5,706 nt of DNA from Chloroflexota bacterium (GTDB lineage: Bacteria; Chloroflexota; Dehalococcoidia; UBA2979), in assembly GCA_027592975.1 (NCBI GenBank), contig JAQCJS010000085.1, forward strand, positions 1-5,706, written 5' to 3'. Position 1 is the stretch's first letter; every line of letters starts with the position of its first letter. Position numbers and translations under genes: made by a program. Below the pieces are notes generated by a model. It was given only the letters and a program-made list of their open reading frames with translations. It was not told the origin of the DNA and did no database searches. Positions 1 to 4,600 of the stretch are shown here, in pieces.

Positions 1-850
1 GCTGCTCCACAGTGGACTCGCGCGGCTTCGCGCGCTCCTTCGCACGGGCGAGGCGCTCGTGCGCGGGGACGCTGTCCGGGCGCTTGTAGAGCAGACCGAT
101 CGGCACGCTCTTGCCCCTCGCGATCGTCAGAGCGGCCATGAAGTCGCTGGGGTCGTGGTCTTCCGCGATCGGCTTCGCGAGCGGCTCGATGCCGTTCTTC
201 TCGTCACCCTTGAGCAGCGCGTACGTGTCGTTGTACGTGGTGCACGGAGACTGCACGTGGACGATGGAGAACCCGGGGTGGTCCATCGCGTCCTTGATCG
301 TCTCGCCCAGCTGCTTCACGCGCGACGACAGTTCCGAGGCGATGTGGCCGACGCCGAGGCCCAGGTAGACCTCCAGCGGCTTCATGCGGTCCTCCAGCTT
401 GCCGTAACGCGTGGTGGAGGTGACCACCTCGAACTCGGTCGTCGGCGACGCCTGGCCCTTGGTCAGGCCGTAGATGCCGTTGTCCATGACGACCACGGTG
501 ATGTCCAGATTGCGGCGTGCCTGCGGGCCGATGTGCTCGGCGCCGATGCTGAGGAAGTCGCCGTCGCCGGAGACCACCAGCACGTTCATGTCCGGGCGGT
601 TGGACTTCAGGCCGTACGCGATCGGCAGCGTGCGGCCGTGGATGCCGTGGATGCCGAAGGGCTGCGGGCCCTCCTGCAGGTGAACCAGGTTGCCGGAGCA
701 ACCGATGCCGGCGACCAGCGCCGTGTTCTCGATCGGCTCGTTGCGCTCGATCGCGCGCTTCGCCAGCGCCTGTTCAATGGCGACCTTCACGCCGAAGTCG
801 CCGCAGCCGGGGCACCACTTGAAGTCGTAGACCGGGTTTCGCTTGCTCAT
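1..850 (-). CDS. korB: 2-oxoacid:ferredoxin oxidoreductase, beta subunit (KorB), 3' end cut by window edge
   Basis: This subunit binds thiamine diphosphate (TPP) and a [4Fe-4S] cluster in the cytoplasmic enzyme that oxidatively decarboxylates a 2-oxoacid (probably 2-oxoglutarate) to acyl-CoA and reduces ferredoxin, or runs the reverse. From the ATG at 850 there are 283 codons without a stop before the edge. Visible motifs are WCPGCGDFG at residues 12-20, GIGCSG at 48-53, HGIHGR at 68-73, GDGD at 95-98 followed by N124 (the TPP/Mg motif), YGLTKGQ at 127-133 and SPCTTYN at 201-207. Cys13, Cys16, Cys51 and Cys203 are the expected cluster ligands. Short members of the family are around 280-300 residues, so little should be missing. 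The gene lies 51 nt downstream of korA on the same strand, and an AGAGGT ribosome-binding site 8 nt before the ATG supports the start. The segment after YGLTKGQASPTT is shorter and different from the usual TPxG-NPFNP stretch, so substrate choice is uncertain. Confidence 0.95.
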   Translation of the reverse strand, partial: MSKRNPVYDFKWCPGCGDFGVKVAIEQALAKRAIERNEPIENTALVAGIGCSGNLVHLQEGPQPFGIHGIHGRTLPIAYGLKSNRPDMNVLVVSGDGDFLSIGAEHIGPQARRNLDITVVVMDNGIYGLTKGQASPTTEFEVVTSTTRYGKLEDRMKPLEVYLGLGVGHIASELSSRVKQLGETIKDAMDHPGFSIVHVQSPCTTYNDTYALLKGDEKNGIEPLAKPIAEDHDPSDFMAALTIARGKSVPIGLLYKRPDSVPAHERLARAKERAKPRESTVEQ

Positions 851-858
851 CGTGTGTG

Positions 859-864
859 ACCTCT
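859..864 (-). promoter_or_regulatory. korB ribosome-binding site
   Basis: On the minus strand this reads AGAGGT, 8 nt upstream of the ATG at 850. It lies in the 51-nt korA-korB gap and fixes the korB start. It suggests korB is initiated independently of korA translation, although the genes are presumably co-transcribed. Confidence 0.6.
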
Positions 865-901
865 TACTGGTCGGTGTTCGCGGACGCGAGGGTTTCGGCA
901 G

Positions 902-2593
902 CTACTTGGTTTCAAGCCGGTGGCGGATCTCCGACTTGAGGTCGGACACCTTGAACGGCAGGCCGGTGTACTGGGTGATGGACTGTGCGTTGACGCCGAG
1001 CGAGCGCAGGATGCCGGAGAACTGCCCGAGGTAGTTCAGCTCCGGCACGAGCACCAGGCGCTTCGTCTTCAGCGCGGCGAGCATCGCCTCCGGCATCGGG
1101 TTCACGAACATCGTGTAGTACCAGCCGATGTCCACGCCCTCCGCCTGCAGCTCGTTCCACGCCGCACGGCCCGCGCCCTTTGAGCCGCCCCACGGGAGCA
1201 GCACGACATCGGCGTCGGCGTTCTCAGCCTCGAACCAGCCGTCGTTGAGAACCTTGAGCTTCGCGAAGCGGCGCTCCGTCATCGTGACGTGAACCTCGGG
1301 CAGGTGGGTGGTGTCACCTTGCTCGTCGTGCTCGGAGCCGTTCGCTACGTAGGCGCCCGGGCCACCGGGCACGGGGAACGGGCTCACGGTGTCGCCGGAG
1401 TAGCGCAGGTTACCGGTCGCGCCGTCGGAGACGGTGCGCTTCTCCCGCGTCACCTTCGAGGTGTCCGGTGTGACGATGTCCTGCGCGCGCTCCGCGATGG
1501 AGGCCTCCGTGAGGAGGATCACCGGGCCCTGGTAGCGCTCCGACCAGTTCACGGCCTTCGCGGCACCGAAGAACGCCTCTTCCGGGTCGCCGGGGGCGAT
1601 CACCGGGACGCTCATGTCGCCGTGGCCGGGGTTGATCGCGCAGATCAGGTCGGACTGCTCGGTCTTCGTGGGGAGGCCGGTGGCCGGGCCACCGCGCTGC
1701 ACGTCCGCGACGACCATTGGGATCTCCGCCATCCACGCCAGACCAAGGCCCTCGCCCATGAGGCTGAGGCCGGGGCCGGCGGTGGAGGTCATGATGCTCT
1801 TGCCGGAGAAGCCCGCGCCCACCAGGGCGCCGATCGATTCGATCTCGGAAGAGCTCTGACCGACGAACTTACCCTCGCCGACCATGTTCGCTTCCATGTA
1901 CGTCAGCATCGTGGTGGCTGGCGAGATCGGGTAGCCGATGAAGGAGTCCAGGCCGGCGGCGAGGGCACCCAGGCAGGCGGCCTCGTAGCCGCGGATCAGG
2001 ATGCGCTTCTCGGCGTGCGTGGGCGCCGCCTCCAGGCCCTCCAGCGTGAGACCGCTCTTCTCCGCCTCCACAGCGCCCATGCGCAGCGCGGCGATGTTGC
2101 CATCCACGATCGCCTGGTCACCCGGGCGGCCGCGCGTCCACCGCTTCGTGATGAAGTCCTCGATGGCGGTCAGATCCACGCCGGACATGTTCGCGACCGC
2201 GCCGATGAGGATGATCGTGGAGGCCAGCGGGTTGCCGGCCTCGCGCGCCATCTTGTCTGCCGGCAGACCCAGCGCACGCCCGCCGTCCTCGACCTCGAAC
2301 TCCTCGGAGTTGAAGACGACGATGCCGCCCTCGCGAAGGTCTTCGACGTTGTGGTCGTAGGCGTAGCGGTTCTGCGCCACCAGGACGTCCAAGTAGTCAC
2401 CCGGCGTGAGGATGGGCTCGCTGGAAATGCGCGCCTGCCCCCACGCGGGGCCGCCCTTGATCTGGGACGGGAAGGTGGAGAAGGTCAGTACGTGGTAGCC
2501 GCCCTGCGCGGCCGCGGAAGCCATGAGCTCCGCGCCACCCACGACACCCTGACCGCCTTCGCCCGCGAAGCGGACCACCAGGTTCTTACTCAT
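902..2593 (-). CDS. korA: 2-oxoacid:ferredoxin oxidoreductase, fused gamma-alpha subunit (KorA)
   Basis: This is the large subunit that pairs with KorB: the gamma domain contributes to CoA handling, and the alpha domain binds the TPP pyrimidine and the substrate. The 563-residue protein is complete from ATG (2593) to TAG (904-902). The gamma domain occupies about residues 1-180, with the glycine loop GEGGQG at 11-16 and PSQIKGGPAWGQ at 42-53. The alpha domain starts near 198, with RGYEAACLGALAAG (201-214), YPISP (221-225; usually YPITP), SSSEIESIG (247-255), TAGPGLSLM (271-279) and RGGPATGLPTKTEQSD (300-315). Residues 461-563 form the C-terminal domain beginning VVLLPWGGSKGAGR. The fused gamma-alpha arrangement marks the two-subunit KorAB class; no ferredoxin-like delta gene is in the window. 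The ribosome-binding site is weak (AGGGA about 11 nt upstream). It is the first gene of a leftward korA-korB unit. Family assignment is secure; a 2-oxoglutarate substrate is inferred, and other 2-oxoacids are possible. Confidence 0.95.
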   Translation of the reverse strand: MSKNLVVRFAGEGGQGVVGGAELMASAAAQGGYHVLTFSTFPSQIKGGPAWGQARISSEPILTPGDYLDVLVAQNRYAYDHNVEDLREGGIVVFNSEEFEVEDGGRALGLPADKMAREAGNPLASTIILIGAVANMSGVDLTAIEDFITKRWTRGRPGDQAIVDGNIAALRMGAVEAEKSGLTLEGLEAAPTHAEKRILIRGYEAACLGALAAGLDSFIGYPISPATTMLTYMEANMVGEGKFVGQSSSEIESIGALVGAGFSGKSIMTSTAGPGLSLMGEGLGLAWMAEIPMVVADVQRGGPATGLPTKTEQSDLICAINPGHGDMSVPVIAPGDPEEAFFGAAKAVNWSERYQGPVILLTEASIAERAQDIVTPDTSKVTREKRTVSDGATGNLRYSGDTVSPFPVPGGPGAYVANGSEHDEQGDTTHLPEVHVTMTERRFAKLKVLNDGWFEAENADADVVLLPWGGSKGAGRAAWNELQAEGVDIGWYYTMFVNPMPEAMLAALKTKRLVLVPELNYLGQFSGILRSLGVNAQSITQYTGLPFKVSDLKSEIRHRLETK

Positions 2594-2645
2594 GGGAAAG
2601 GTCGTCCCTGTCTTCCTGTGCAGACAAACAGAAGCAACGGGACAT

Positions 2646-2678
2646 GGTCGGAGGGACCGAAGCGTCCGCTCCCGGACC
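2646..2678 (-). other. Imperfect hairpin in korA leader RNA
   Basis: On the minus strand GGTC (2678-2675) pairs with GACC (2649-2646), GG and AG pair with CT and CC inside it, and GGAC (2667-2664) pairs with GTCC (2657-2654) around the loop GCTTCG. This gives about 12 base pairs with two or three single-base bulges. The 3' foot of the hairpin lies about 50 nt before the korA ATG, inside the inferred 5' leader. It is not followed by a T-run, so it is not an obvious terminator. Whether it regulates anything is unknown. Confidence 0.4.
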
Positions 2679-2692
2679 GGTCACCGCGTCTC

Positions 2693-2711
2693 CCCGCCCC
2701 TGGTGGGCGGG
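2693..2711 (-). other. Perfect 7-bp GC hairpin in korA leader
   Basis: CCCGCCC (2693-2699) and GGGCGGG (2705-2711) are perfect inverted repeats around a 5-nt loop. The element is immediately upstream (in korA's direction) of the imperfect hairpin at 2646-2678, so the leader RNA would carry two adjacent stems. No T-tract follows on either strand. Confidence 0.4.
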
Positions 2712-2770
2712 CGCTCCGTTTCTTGCACGATGCCGCGCTCCACATGCGCGGTCAATCGGATGTTGCGTCG

Positions 2771-2800
2771 ATTATCAGCGTGGTGAAGCGCTAGGCTCAA
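2771..2800 (-). promoter_or_regulatory. Candidate sigma70-type promoter for korAB
   Basis: On the minus strand a TTGAGC -35 (2800-2795, four of six matches to TTGACA) is followed after 18 nt by GATAAT (2776-2771, five of six matches to TATAAT). Transcription would begin near 2764, giving a leader of about 170 nt before the korA ATG at 2593. This is the best promoter-like pair in the divergent region in that direction. A second, weaker pair (TTGACC at 2755-2750, 17 nt, CATCGT) lies downstream. Confidence 0.45.
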
Positions 2801-2843
2801 TCATCCCGCTGCGCGGAATGGTAGCACCGGAGTTCGATGAGTT

Positions 2844-2859
2844 TGTGCCGTATCGCACA
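2844..2859. promoter_or_regulatory. CRP/FNR-like palindrome
   Basis: TGTGC (2844-2848) and GCACA (2855-2859) form a perfect inverted repeat with a 6-nt spacer. It fits the TGTG-N8-CACA core of CRP-family sites but has C/G where the classic site has A/T at the fifth position. Its centre is about 88 nt upstream of the inferred korA start of transcription and about 72 nt upstream of the possible rightward start. A site here could serve either unit. A match this short can arise by chance. Confidence 0.3.
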
Positions 2860-2911
2860 GACGGGTCAGCAGATCACCCCCACGCGTGCGAGGAGGCTCG
2901 ATCCACGGCCG

Positions 2912-2917
2912 TACAAT
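2912..2917 (+). promoter_or_regulatory. -10-like element upstream of the Lrp-domain gene
   Basis: TACAAT matches five of six bases of the -10 consensus and sits 75 nt before the TTG start at 2993, in an otherwise GC-rich stretch. No convincing -35 is present 16-19 nt upstream, so this would need an activator or a different sigma factor. The CRP-like palindrome lies about 52 nt further upstream. Confidence 0.25.
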
Positions 2918-2992
2918 GCGTGCTCCGACCGCGCCAGCGCGACCGGACACACCGCCGGCCACGCCGTTGCCCGGCACGAAGGGAACGTCTTC

Positions 2993-3238
2993 TTGGTCAA
3001 AGCCTACGTCCTGATCGTCACCGCGCCGGAGGCCACGCACCGCGTCGCCGTGCAGGTTCGTGCGATTCGCCACGTCTCCGAGGTCCATGAGGTCATGGGG
3101 CCCTACGACATCGTCGCGGAGATCGAGACGGAGAGCCTGGCTGACATCCCCGGCATCCTGGCGGATCAGATCCGCACGCTGGACGGCATCCAGTCCACCA
3201 CGTCTCTAGTGGCGTTCCCGGACCGGGCCGAGGCATGA
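2993..3238 (+). CDS. Stand-alone Lrp/AsnC ligand-binding (RAM) domain protein
   Basis: The 81-residue protein consists of only the effector-binding alpha/beta domain that forms the C-terminal half of Lrp/AsnC regulators; it has no helix-turn-helix. Family signatures are VKAYVLIVTAP at the start, the central VHEVMGPYDIVAEIE (about residues 33-47), and LDGIQSTTSLVAF near the end. Start choice: the open frame runs further upstream but shows no HTH and no ATG near the domain, whereas TTG at 2993 is preceded by AAGGGA (2979-2984) with an 8-nt spacer and begins exactly where the first beta strand begins. Proteins of this kind assemble into ring-shaped oligomers that bind amino acids or other small molecules; without a DNA-binding domain, this one may modulate another Lrp protein or act as a sensor or enzyme partner. 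It is 52 nt upstream of the peroxiredoxin gene and divergent from korAB. Family assignment is firm; the ligand is unknown. Confidence 0.88.
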   Translation: MVKAYVLIVTAPEATHRVAVQVRAIRHVSEVHEVMGPYDIVAEIETESLADIPGILADQIRTLDGIQSTTSLVAFPDRAEA

Positions 3239-3290
3239 GCTCCGGCGCTCTCATGCGCGAGATCAAGATGAAGAGCAGGGGAGGCTGACC

Positions 3291-3764
3291 ATGGCGGTGA
3301 CGCTGGAGGCAGGCGAGCGCGCCCCCTCGTTCCGGCTGCGCGATCAGGACGGTGCTGAGCACACGCTGGAGGACTACCGCGGGCAGAAGGTCGCCCTCTA
3401 CTTCTACCCGAAGGACGAGACGCCCGGCTGCACCACGCAGGCCTGCTCGCTCCGCGACTCCTTCGCCGAGATCCAGGCGGAAGGCGCGACCGTTCTCGGC
3501 GTCTCCACGGACGACGCGGCCTCGCACCGTGCCTTTCGCGAGCACCACGCGCTCCCGTTCACGCTGCTGGTAGACGACGACCACGCCGTGTCCGAGGCCT
3601 ACGGGACGTGGGGCGAGAAGGTGCTCTACGGCAAGAGGAGTATCGGCATGACCCGCGCCACATTCATCATTGGTCCGGACGGGACGCTGCTCCGCGTCTG
3701 GAAGCGCGCGACCGCCGCGGGCCACGGGGAGACGATCCTGAAGGCACTGCGCACCCACGGCTAG
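3291..3764 (+). CDS. bcp: Thioredoxin-dependent thiol peroxidase (BCP/PrxQ-type peroxiredoxin)
   Basis: This cytoplasmic enzyme reduces hydrogen peroxide and organic hydroperoxides using thioredoxin or a similar donor. The 157 residues match the usual BCP length and cover one AhpC/TSA thioredoxin-fold domain. The peroxidatic Cys47 lies in DETPGCTTQAC, with Thr44 and Pro45 before it; the resolving Cys52 is five residues later, the spacing of atypical 2-Cys BCPs. Arg122 in GMTRATFIIGPDG is the conserved active-site arginine. The ATG at 3291 is supported by a strong AGGGGAGG ribosome-binding site (3277-3284) with a 6-nt spacer. It probably shares a transcript with the Lrp-domain gene upstream, and a perfect 13-bp hairpin follows 68 nt after the stop. 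Its place next to an iron-sulfur, oxidant-sensitive oxidoreductase is suggestive, but no direct functional link is shown. Confidence 0.96.
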   Translation: MAVTLEAGERAPSFRLRDQDGAEHTLEDYRGQKVALYFYPKDETPGCTTQACSLRDSFAEIQAEGATVLGVSTDDAASHRAFREHHALPFTLLVDDDHAVSEAYGTWGEKVLYGKRSIGMTRATFIIGPDGTLLRVWKRATAAGHGETILKALRTHG

Positions 3765-3832
3765 AGCGGGTACAGAGACATAACTATCAGACTGCAGATT
3801 CAGCGATCGCGTCGATTAGCCACAGGGTGTGA

Positions 3833-3864
3833 AGAAGGGGCACCTTCCACGAGGTGCCCCTTCT
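3833..3864. terminator. Bidirectional terminator-like hairpin between convergent genes
   Basis: AGAAGGGGCACCT (3833-3845) and AGGTGCCCCTTCT (3852-3864) are a perfect 13-bp inverted repeat around a 6-nt loop. It lies between the stop of the peroxiredoxin gene (plus) and that of the Cys-pair gene (minus, stop at 3890), the right place to end both. A proper T-tract is missing: the plus transcript continues with GGATCG, and the minus one ends CCCCTTCTTC, which is slightly T-rich. Termination without a U-run is common in GC-rich bacteria, so a terminator remains the best reading. Confidence 0.75.
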
Positions 3865-3889
3865 GGATCGGCGCTCCGCCGCGTGAGGG

Positions 3890-4117
3890 TTACGCGGCGA
3901 CGCTGTCGATGTATTCCGCGACGGCTCGGCCGCTGCAGACCGAGCAGCGCAGGCCGCGCTCCGTCCGGACCGCGCGGGCGGGGAGCGCTCCATCCGCCGG
4001 CTCGATCAGGTGGATGTCGCGCGGCCCGTGCGCCTGCGGGTGCGACTCGAACTCACCCAGGTAGCGGGAGCAGGAGAAGCAGCGCAGCTCGCCTCGAAGT
4101 GTGACCAATGCCGGCAT
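3890..4117 (-). CDS. Small protein with two CxxC pairs (putative zinc ribbon), function unknown
   Basis: I do not recognise a named family. The 75-residue soluble protein has CFSC at residues 13-16 and CSVC at 58-61, separated by 41 residues. This is the layout of a four-cysteine zinc ribbon, or possibly a small redox or iron-sulfur protein. The spacer is hydrophilic with three histidines (26, 30, 36) that could also touch a metal. There is no signal peptide or membrane segment. Start choice: a longer frame opens with TTG at 4129, but the ATG at 4117 has GGAGGT just 4 nt upstream (4127-4122), and that site would lie inside the longer coding region, so ATG is preferred. The gene is monocistronic, convergent with the peroxiredoxin gene, and has its own promoter-like region with operator-like repeats. 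The Cys pairs, a clean ribosome-binding site and a flanking hairpin argue that it is real. Confidence 0.75.
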   Translation of the reverse strand: MPALVTLRGELRCFSCSRYLGEFESHPQAHGPRDIHLIEPADGALPARAVRTERGLRCSVCSGRAVAEYIDSVAA

Positions 4118-4121
4118 GCCG

Positions 4122-4127
4122 ACCTCC
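4122..4127 (-). promoter_or_regulatory. Ribosome-binding site deciding the Cys-pair protein start
   Basis: The minus strand reads GGAGGT here, a near-perfect anti-16S match 4 nt before the ATG at 4117. It overlaps the alternative TTG at 4129, which therefore cannot use it. Confidence 0.6.
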
Positions 4128-4135
4128 AATGTCCA

Positions 4136-4162
4136 GTACCCCGGTACGGTATGGATGATACC
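4136..4162. repeat. Cluster of GGTAC/GGTAT inverted repeats
   Basis: Two perfect inverted repeats lie back to back: GTACC-CC-GGTAC (4136-4147) and GGTAT-GGATG-ATACC (4148-4162). The second shares its right arm with the palindrome at 4158-4174. There are thus five GGTA-type half-sites in about 40 bp across the -10 and likely transcription start of the Cys-pair gene, which suggests cooperative binding of a regulator. Confidence 0.45.
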
Positions 4163-4182
4163 ACTAGGGGGTATGAACGCAA
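4155..4182 (-). promoter_or_regulatory. Candidate promoter of the Cys-pair gene
   Basis: On the minus strand TTGCGT (4182-4177, only the TTG part matches consensus) is followed after 16 nt by TATCAT (4160-4155, five of six matches to TATAAT). Transcription would start near 4148, giving a leader of about 30 nt with the ribosome-binding site in it. The distance to the gene is typical. The poor -35 and the palindromes across the spacer suggest a regulated promoter. Confidence 0.45.
4158..4174. promoter_or_regulatory. Operator-like GC-tract palindrome (CsoR-family resemblance)
   Basis: The 17-bp stretch ATACC-ACTAGGG-GGTAT has ATACC and GGTAT as perfect 5-bp inverted arms. Its shape, T/A-rich ends around a C-tract and a G-tract (TACC...GGGGGTA), resembles operators of the CsoR/RcnR family of metal and sulfur-species sensors. 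It occupies nearly the whole -35/-10 spacer of the Cys-pair promoter, so a bound repressor would block it. The resemblance is from memory of the family; no CsoR gene is in this window. Confidence 0.35.
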
Positions 4183-4528
4183 GCAGCGATGCGCGTGCGG
4201 GCAGCGGGTGGAGCGGGAGGCTGCGGTCGGCGGCTCGGGTGCCGCGAGCTTCGGAGTCGCCTCGGAGCGTTGGTGGCCCCCAGGCTATCCAGCCGCGGCC
4301 CGAGCGCTCGCGAACGTGAAAGTACGCCTGGCGGCAGTTCGGCTACATCGTCGGCGGGCTGAGGGCTCGGAACGAGGGCCGGGCCCGTGCAAGGGTGGCC
4401 CCCGAAACTGGGCCACTGGACTTCGCACTATCTATCTTATGTTGTTTTCTTGGGCATGGGAGGTGGTCTTCCCAGGGTGGGGGATCTTCCGCGTGTTCCG
4501 GCGGGCCGGCCGGTGGCATGTGCGATGC
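4175..4528. other. Gene-free stretch
   Basis: No open frame here on either strand shows a ribosome-binding site plus family-like sequence; those present are GC-driven shadows. No tRNA, rRNA or recognised small RNA fold is visible. The notable items are a perfect inverted repeat at 4395-4416 and a short A/T-rich island at about 4424-4453 (containing TATCTATCTTATG and TTGTTTTCTTG) within otherwise GC-rich DNA. The island could hold promoter elements for the protease gene or be an uncharacterised leader. Confidence 0.5.
4395..4416. repeat. Perfect 7-bp inverted repeat
   Basis: GTGGCCC (4395-4401) and GGGCCAC (4410-4416) are separated by 8 nt. A T-rich island starts about 15 nt later, but not directly after the stem, so it is a poor terminator. 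It could be an operator or a chance GC palindrome. Confidence 0.3.
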
Positions 4529-4534
4529 TAAACT
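4526..4534 (+). promoter_or_regulatory. Extended -10 promoter element for the S41 protease gene
   Basis: TGCTAAACT fits the extended -10 form TGn-TAnnnT, with transcription expected near 4541 and a leader of about 60 nt before the GTG start at 4601. No -35 is recognisable in the GC-rich DNA upstream, which is tolerable for an extended -10 promoter. Confidence 0.35.
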
Positions 4535-4600
4535 CAACGGGTCACACGCCATCCAGCGCCGCACAATCGCGACGCGGTTCGCGAGGAAGTTGGCGCACCG

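Larger units (their letters stand above)
2594..2992. other. Divergent control region between korA and the Lrp-domain gene
   Basis: About 400 nt separate the two divergent units, and I find no credible gene in them; the open frames here are shadows of neighbours. The korA side holds a leader of about 170 nt with two GC-rich hairpins, preceded by a sigma70-type promoter on the minus strand. Further right are a TGTG-N8-CACA palindrome and a rightward TACAAT element. These are listed separately. The perfect 8-bp palindrome GACCGGTC also lies at 2675-2682. Confidence 0.6.

Noticed and set aside
59..859. 266-codon plus-strand frame opposite korB
   Set aside because: The minus strand carries all the KorB motifs. 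This frame has shadow composition and no domain.
2727..2755. Second minus-strand promoter (TTGACC, 17 nt, CATCGT)
   Set aside because: The -35 is good, but CATCGT matches only three of six bases. The pair at 2771-2800 is better.
2594..2764. korA leader as a T-box or known riboswitch
   Set aside because: No T-box sequence, specifier loop, terminator with T-run or known aptamer core is visible; only generic hairpins are present.
1289..2794. 501-codon open frame on the plus strand opposite korA
   Set aside because: It is antisense to the well-supported korA and low in complexity (rich in R, A, G, H, D), and it shows no family motif. It is a GC-rich codon shadow.
2837..2992. Upstream extension of the Lrp-domain frame that might encode a helix-turn-helix
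   Set aside because: The translated extension has no HTH pattern. The TTG at 2993 with AAGGGA upstream fits the domain boundary.
4038..4058. tRNA T-arm-like sequence (GAGTTCGAGTCG on the minus strand)
   Set aside because: It lies within the Cys-pair gene, the stem is imperfect, and no acceptor, D or anticodon arm can be found around it.
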